DNA of 64,000 bases from Mesorhizobium sp. (GTDB lineage: Bacteria; Pseudomonadota; Alphaproteobacteria; Rhizobiales; Rhizobiaceae). The position numbers were made by a program, and so were the translations under genes. Where the stretch lies: positions 1 to 64,000 of the forward strand of contig NZ_JANJTZ010000070.1 of the NCBI RefSeq assembly GCF_024710845.1, written 5' to 3'. Below are positions 61,215 to 64,000 of this stretch, piece by piece (the first letter of the stretch is position 1; each line of letters begins with the position of its first letter). The notes below the pieces were generated by a model, which worked only from the letters and a program-made list of their open reading frames with translations, was not told the origin of the DNA and did no database searches.

Positions 61215-62063
61215 TCAGCCGCTTGCGCCGAGATCCCGCAGCTTGGCCTTGATTTCGAGGAAGTCGCGCCAGGCGAGCTTCTTGTGCGCCGGGTTGCGCA
61301 ACAGATAGGCCGGGTGCAGCGTGGGCATCAGGGGGATCTGGGTGCCTGAGCCTGTCGTATGGCTATTCCACGTCCCGCGCAGGCGCATGATGCCGGTCTG
61401 TGTTCTGAGCAGCGCCTTGCTCGACGCGTTGCCGAGCGTGACCAGTACTTTCGGATTCGCCAATTCGATCTGACGCTCGATGAACGGGCGGCAGATTTCC
61501 GTCTCCATCGGCGAGGGGTCGCGGTTGCCCGGCGGCCGCCACGGGATGACGTTGGCGATGTAGACGGATGTGCGGTCGAGCCCGATCGCGGCAAGCATCC
61601 GGTCGAGCAACTGCCCCGAGCGTCCGACGAAGGGCAGGCCCTCCAGATCCTCCTCGCGGCCCGGCGCCTCGCCGACGAACATTACCGGGGCCGCCGGATT
61701 GCCGTCGGAGAAGACCAGCGACTTGGCGGTGAATTTTAGATTGCAGCCGTCGAAGTCTGCCAGAACCTCCTTCAACTCGTCGAGCGATCCGGCGGAACGG
61801 GCGGCTTCGCGCGCGCGGGCGGCCTGAGCCTCGTCGGGCACGCTGGCGGTGATCGTGGGCGCCGCCGGCCTGAGGGGTGTCTCCAGCCGCGGCGGTTCGA
61901 ACGCCCGCGACGGGACGGCGGCCGGCGCGGGTGGCGGCGCGGCTTTTGCCGTCTGCGCGAAGCGGTCAACCGGCGCGTCCTCGAGCGCCTCGTCGACGCC
62001 GCTCTCGGCGTAGAAGCGCAGAAGCTCCTCGAGGGAGGCGCGGGTGTCGAATGTATCGGTCAT
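61215..62063 (-). CDS. Type-4 uracil-DNA glycosylase
   Basis: 282 residues. The C-terminal ~200 residues carry family 4 motifs: 'MFVGEAPGREEDLEGLPFVGRSGQLLDRML' (motif GEAPGxxED) and 'MPTLHPAYLLRNP' (motif with catalytic-loop His), with 'NVIPWRPPGNRDPSPME' between. The N-terminal ~95 residues are a proline-rich extension seen in rhizobial members. It removes uracil from DNA. Cys residues for the 4Fe-4S cluster are partly visible ('DGCNLKF', 'EICRPF'). ATG 62063 is preferred over the upstream GTG/ATG codons. Confidence 0.9.
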   Translation of the reverse strand: MTDTFDTRASLEELLRFYAESGVDEALEDAPVDRFAQTAKAAPPPAPAAVPSRAFEPPRLETPLRPAAPTITASVPDEAQAARAREAARSAGSLDELKEVLADFDGCNLKFTAKSLVFSDGNPAAPVMFVGEAPGREEDLEGLPFVGRSGQLLDRMLAAIGLDRTSVYIANVIPWRPPGNRDPSPMETEICRPFIERQIELANPKVLVTLGNASSKALLRTQTGIMRLRGTWNSHTTGSGTQIPLMPTLHPAYLLRNPAHKKLAWRDFLEIKAKLRDLGASG

Positions 62064-62140
62064 GATCACCAGGAGCGGAGGCCGATGCCGAGGCTCGCGC
62101 AATCAATAAGGCGCGGCAGGTGCCGCGTAAACCTCCGCGT

Positions 62141-62737
62141 TCAGGACAGGGGGATCCGCGGATCCTGGCGGATGTAGAATTCGAGCTTCGGCGTGAAATC
62201 GGTGATGAAGAATTTGAAATCCGCCGTCTCCAACGGATCGACATGCCCTTCGGAGAAAACGAGGCGGTCGTTGGGTTCGAAGTCCGTATCGTGGATGCGG
62301 AAGGAATCGGACGAGCGGTTCTCCGGGTTGACGCGGCGCTGGTCGAAGGACAGTCCGTCGCCGTGGACGCTCGGAATGCCGAGCTGTTCCTGCAGCTCGA
62401 ATTCGTATTCGGTCCAGGCGACGGCGCTGTTGTTCAGCGAGCGGATGCGGATATGCATCATGCCCGTGGCGAAAGTGCCCACCGGTCCATCGGTGCGGAT
62501 CTTCGACGCGACCCGGATGACCAGCGTTACGGGGCTTGCCGAGAGCATCTCCTGCTCGATCACGATCGGATTGGCCTTGGTGCCGATGCCGGACACCCCG
62601 CGGATGAGAAAGCCGCCGAGCTCGTCGGAGAAGGAATAGGCGCCGGAGAACCACAGGCGCCGTTCGCCGCCATCCGCGGAAGCCGTAAGCGTCACGGCGG
62701 CAAGACATCCCGCGATCGTCGTCCAGAGAGCAGCCAC
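62141..62737 (-). CDS. Conserved exported protein of unknown function
   Basis: 198 residues from GTG 62737, with GGAAGAG seven bases upstream; earlier codons in the frame look noncoding. A signal peptide ('LWTTIAGCLAAVTLTASADG') is followed by a beta-rich domain: 'RLWFSGAYSFSDELGGFLIRGVSGIGTKANPIVIEQEM', '...YEFELQEQLG', '...DFKFFITDFTPKLEFYIRQDP'. I recognise no named family. Divergent from the ETF-QO gene. Confidence 0.6.
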   Translation of the reverse strand: MAALWTTIAGCLAAVTLTASADGGERRLWFSGAYSFSDELGGFLIRGVSGIGTKANPIVIEQEMLSASPVTLVIRVASKIRTDGPVGTFATGMMHIRIRSLNNSAVAWTEYEFELQEQLGIPSVHGDGLSFDQRRVNPENRSSDSFRIHDTDFEPNDRLVFSEGHVDPLETADFKFFITDFTPKLEFYIRQDPRIPLS

Positions 62738-62877
62738 CGTCGTCTCTTCCGGCTGAACGTGTTGATGGCAGGATAGACCTCGGCGGCGCCAAATGGATAC
62801 GAAATTCAGCGTGAGCGCGCGAAACCCTGCGCGCCATCGCCGGATATCCACGACCAAACGAAGCAATTGAATTGACG

Positions 62878-62893
62878 TTTACGTTAAGGTAAA
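62878..62893. promoter_or_regulatory. LiuR-like palindromic operator before ETF-QO gene
   Basis: TTTACGTTAAGGTAAA, a near-perfect 16-bp palindrome (one mismatched pair). It closely matches the motif of MerR-family LiuR-type regulators of branched-chain amino-acid and acyl-CoA degradation in proteobacteria. It lies just after a TTGACG -35-like box (62872-62877), the place typical for MerR-family sites. Confidence 0.6.
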
Positions 62894-63009
62894 TTGGTAT
62901 TGCAGAAAACTAACATGCGTTAGAATAATGCGACGCTTTCGCGCGGTGGCGGGTCTGGTGCGCGGAAAGGAATTAAGGCAAGAGGATCGGCGACCGGCCG
63001 GAGGACGAG

Positions 63010-64000
63010 ATGAGCGAAGTCGAACGCGAGAGCATGGAATTCGATGTGGTGATCGTGGGCGCGGGTCCTGCCGGCCTTGCCGCCGCCATCCGCCTCAAGC
63101 AGGTCAATCCCGAGCTTTCGGTCGTCGTCCTTGAAAAGGGCGGCGAAGTCGGCGCCCACATCCTCTCCGGCGCCGTGGTCGATCCGATCGGCATCAACAG
63201 GCTCCTGCCGGACTGGCGCGAGGACGCAGACCACCCGTTCAAGACCGAGGTGAAGGACGATCATTTCCTCCTGCTCGGCCCCGCCGGATCGCTGCGCCTG
63301 CCCAACATCGTGATGCCGCCGCTGATGAACAATCACGGCAATTACATCGTCTCGCTCGGCAATGTCTGCCGCTGGCTCGCGACCAAGGCGGAGGCGCTGG
63401 GCGTCGAGATTTACCCGGGCTTTGCCGCCGCCGACCTGACCTATGACGAAAAGGGCGCGGTGACCGGCGTCATCACGGGCGACATGGGCCTCGAAAAGGA
63501 CGGTTCGCCGGGTCCTGGCTACGCTCCGGGAATGGCGCTCTACGGCAAGTATGTGCTGATCGGCGAGGGCGTGCGCGGCTCGCTCGCCAAGCAGCTGATC
63601 GCCAGATACAACCTGTCCGACGGCAAGGATCCGCAGAAGTTCGGCATCGGACTGAAGGAACTCTGGCAGGTCAAGCCCGAGCACCACAAGCGCGGCCTGG
63701 TGCAGCATTCCTTCGGCTGGCCGCTCAATGGCTCCACCGGCGGCGGTTCATTCCTCTATCATTTCGACGACAATCTGGTCGCCGTCGGTTTCGTCGTCCA
63801 CCTGAACTACAAGAATCCCTACCTGTCGCCCTTCGAGGAGTTTCAGCGCTTCAAGACCCATCCGGCAATCCGCGACACGTTCGAGGGGGCAAAGCGTCTC
63901 TCCTACGGCGCGCGCGCCATCACCGAGGGCGGCTGGCAGTCTGTCCCGAAAGTGTCGTTCCCCGGCGGTTTGCTGATGGGTTGCTCCGCCGGCCTGGTCA
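63010..64000 (+). CDS. etfD: Electron transfer flavoprotein-ubiquinone oxidoreductase, 5' part
   Basis: 330 residues to the window end; the gene continues beyond. FAD-binding Rossmann motif 'DVVIVGAGPAGLAAAIRLKQ', then 'LEKGGEVGAHILSGAVVDP', 'GVRGSLAKQLI', 'LKELWQVKPEHHKRGLVQHSFGWPL' and 'GGWQSVPKVSFPGGLLMGCSAGLV', all characteristic of ETF-QO. It moves electrons from ETF (acyl-CoA and amino-acid dehydrogenases) to ubiquinone at the inner membrane. ATG 63010 after GGAGGACGAG. The C-terminal 4Fe-4S domain lies outside. Confidence 0.93.
   Translation, partial: MSEVERESMEFDVVIVGAGPAGLAAAIRLKQVNPELSVVVLEKGGEVGAHILSGAVVDPIGINRLLPDWREDADHPFKTEVKDDHFLLLGPAGSLRLPNIVMPPLMNNHGNYIVSLGNVCRWLATKAEALGVEIYPGFAAADLTYDEKGAVTGVITGDMGLEKDGSPGPGYAPGMALYGKYVLIGEGVRGSLAKQLIARYNLSDGKDPQKFGIGLKELWQVKPEHHKRGLVQHSFGWPLNGSTGGGSFLYHFDDNLVAVGFVVHLNYKNPYLSPFEEFQRFKTHPAIRDTFEGAKRLSYGARAITEGGWQSVPKVSFPGGLLMGCSAGLV

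Overview
The window is GC-rich chromosomal DNA from an alphaproteobacterium of the order Hyphomicrobiales/Rhizobiales, most like Mesorhizobium, Aminobacter or other Phyllobacteriaceae. The assignment rests on the feuP-feuQ, cycHJKL (ccmI-E-F-H), degP, two-component pair, glnE gene order, a pleC-like kinase, pepN, rhizobial palindromic repeats, and an RcGTA-type gene transfer agent (GTA) cluster. No tRNA, rRNA or CRISPR array was recognised.

Layout. 1-140 is the end of an IS5-like element. 402-4431 is a two-gene operon of P-loop NTPases of lower GC; the second ends in a HEPN-like domain. It is the best candidate for an undescribed, possibly anti-phage, system. 4.5-14.5 kb holds a hydrolase/LuxR fusion, small cupin, SnoaL and PPOX proteins, two tandem cold-shock modules (csp, terminator, small Ala/Lys-rich protein), an exported protein and an M6-type metallopeptidase. 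14.8-17.25 kb is an IS1595-family element carrying cargo genes, flanked by a 13-bp direct repeat.

17.3-33.0 kb is a decaying GTA locus: TerS-like, TerL, [TacA-TacT toxin-antitoxin insertion], portal, DUF6107-like, prohead protease, capsid, connector (premature stop), head-tail adaptor, tail proteins, and a truncated tail chaperone. Here the cluster is broken. A 3.88-kb Mu-like element with recognisable ends (TG...CA, repeated end sites) and a perfect 5-bp target duplication (GGGTT) sits between the chaperone fragment and the C-terminal half of the g15 'megatron' gene. The genes for tape measure, g12, g13, g14 and the first part of g15 are absent. The Mu-like element carries capsid and tail remnants, an orphan DNA adenine methylase, a DUF5131 fragment and a membrane protein. 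33.0-34.8 kb is a small accessory block.

35-64 kb is ordinary core genome: a FeuN-like protein with FeuP-FeuQ, a lipoprotein, the cytochrome c maturation operon cycHJKL behind an FNR/FixK-type box, DegP, a second two-component pair, GlnE, an EF-hand protein, a PleC-like kinase, PepN, a molybdenum hydroxylase large subunit, an EamA transporter, a beta-helix protein, an XRE regulator, type-4 uracil-DNA glycosylase, and the start of ETF-ubiquinone oxidoreductase behind a LiuR-like palindrome.
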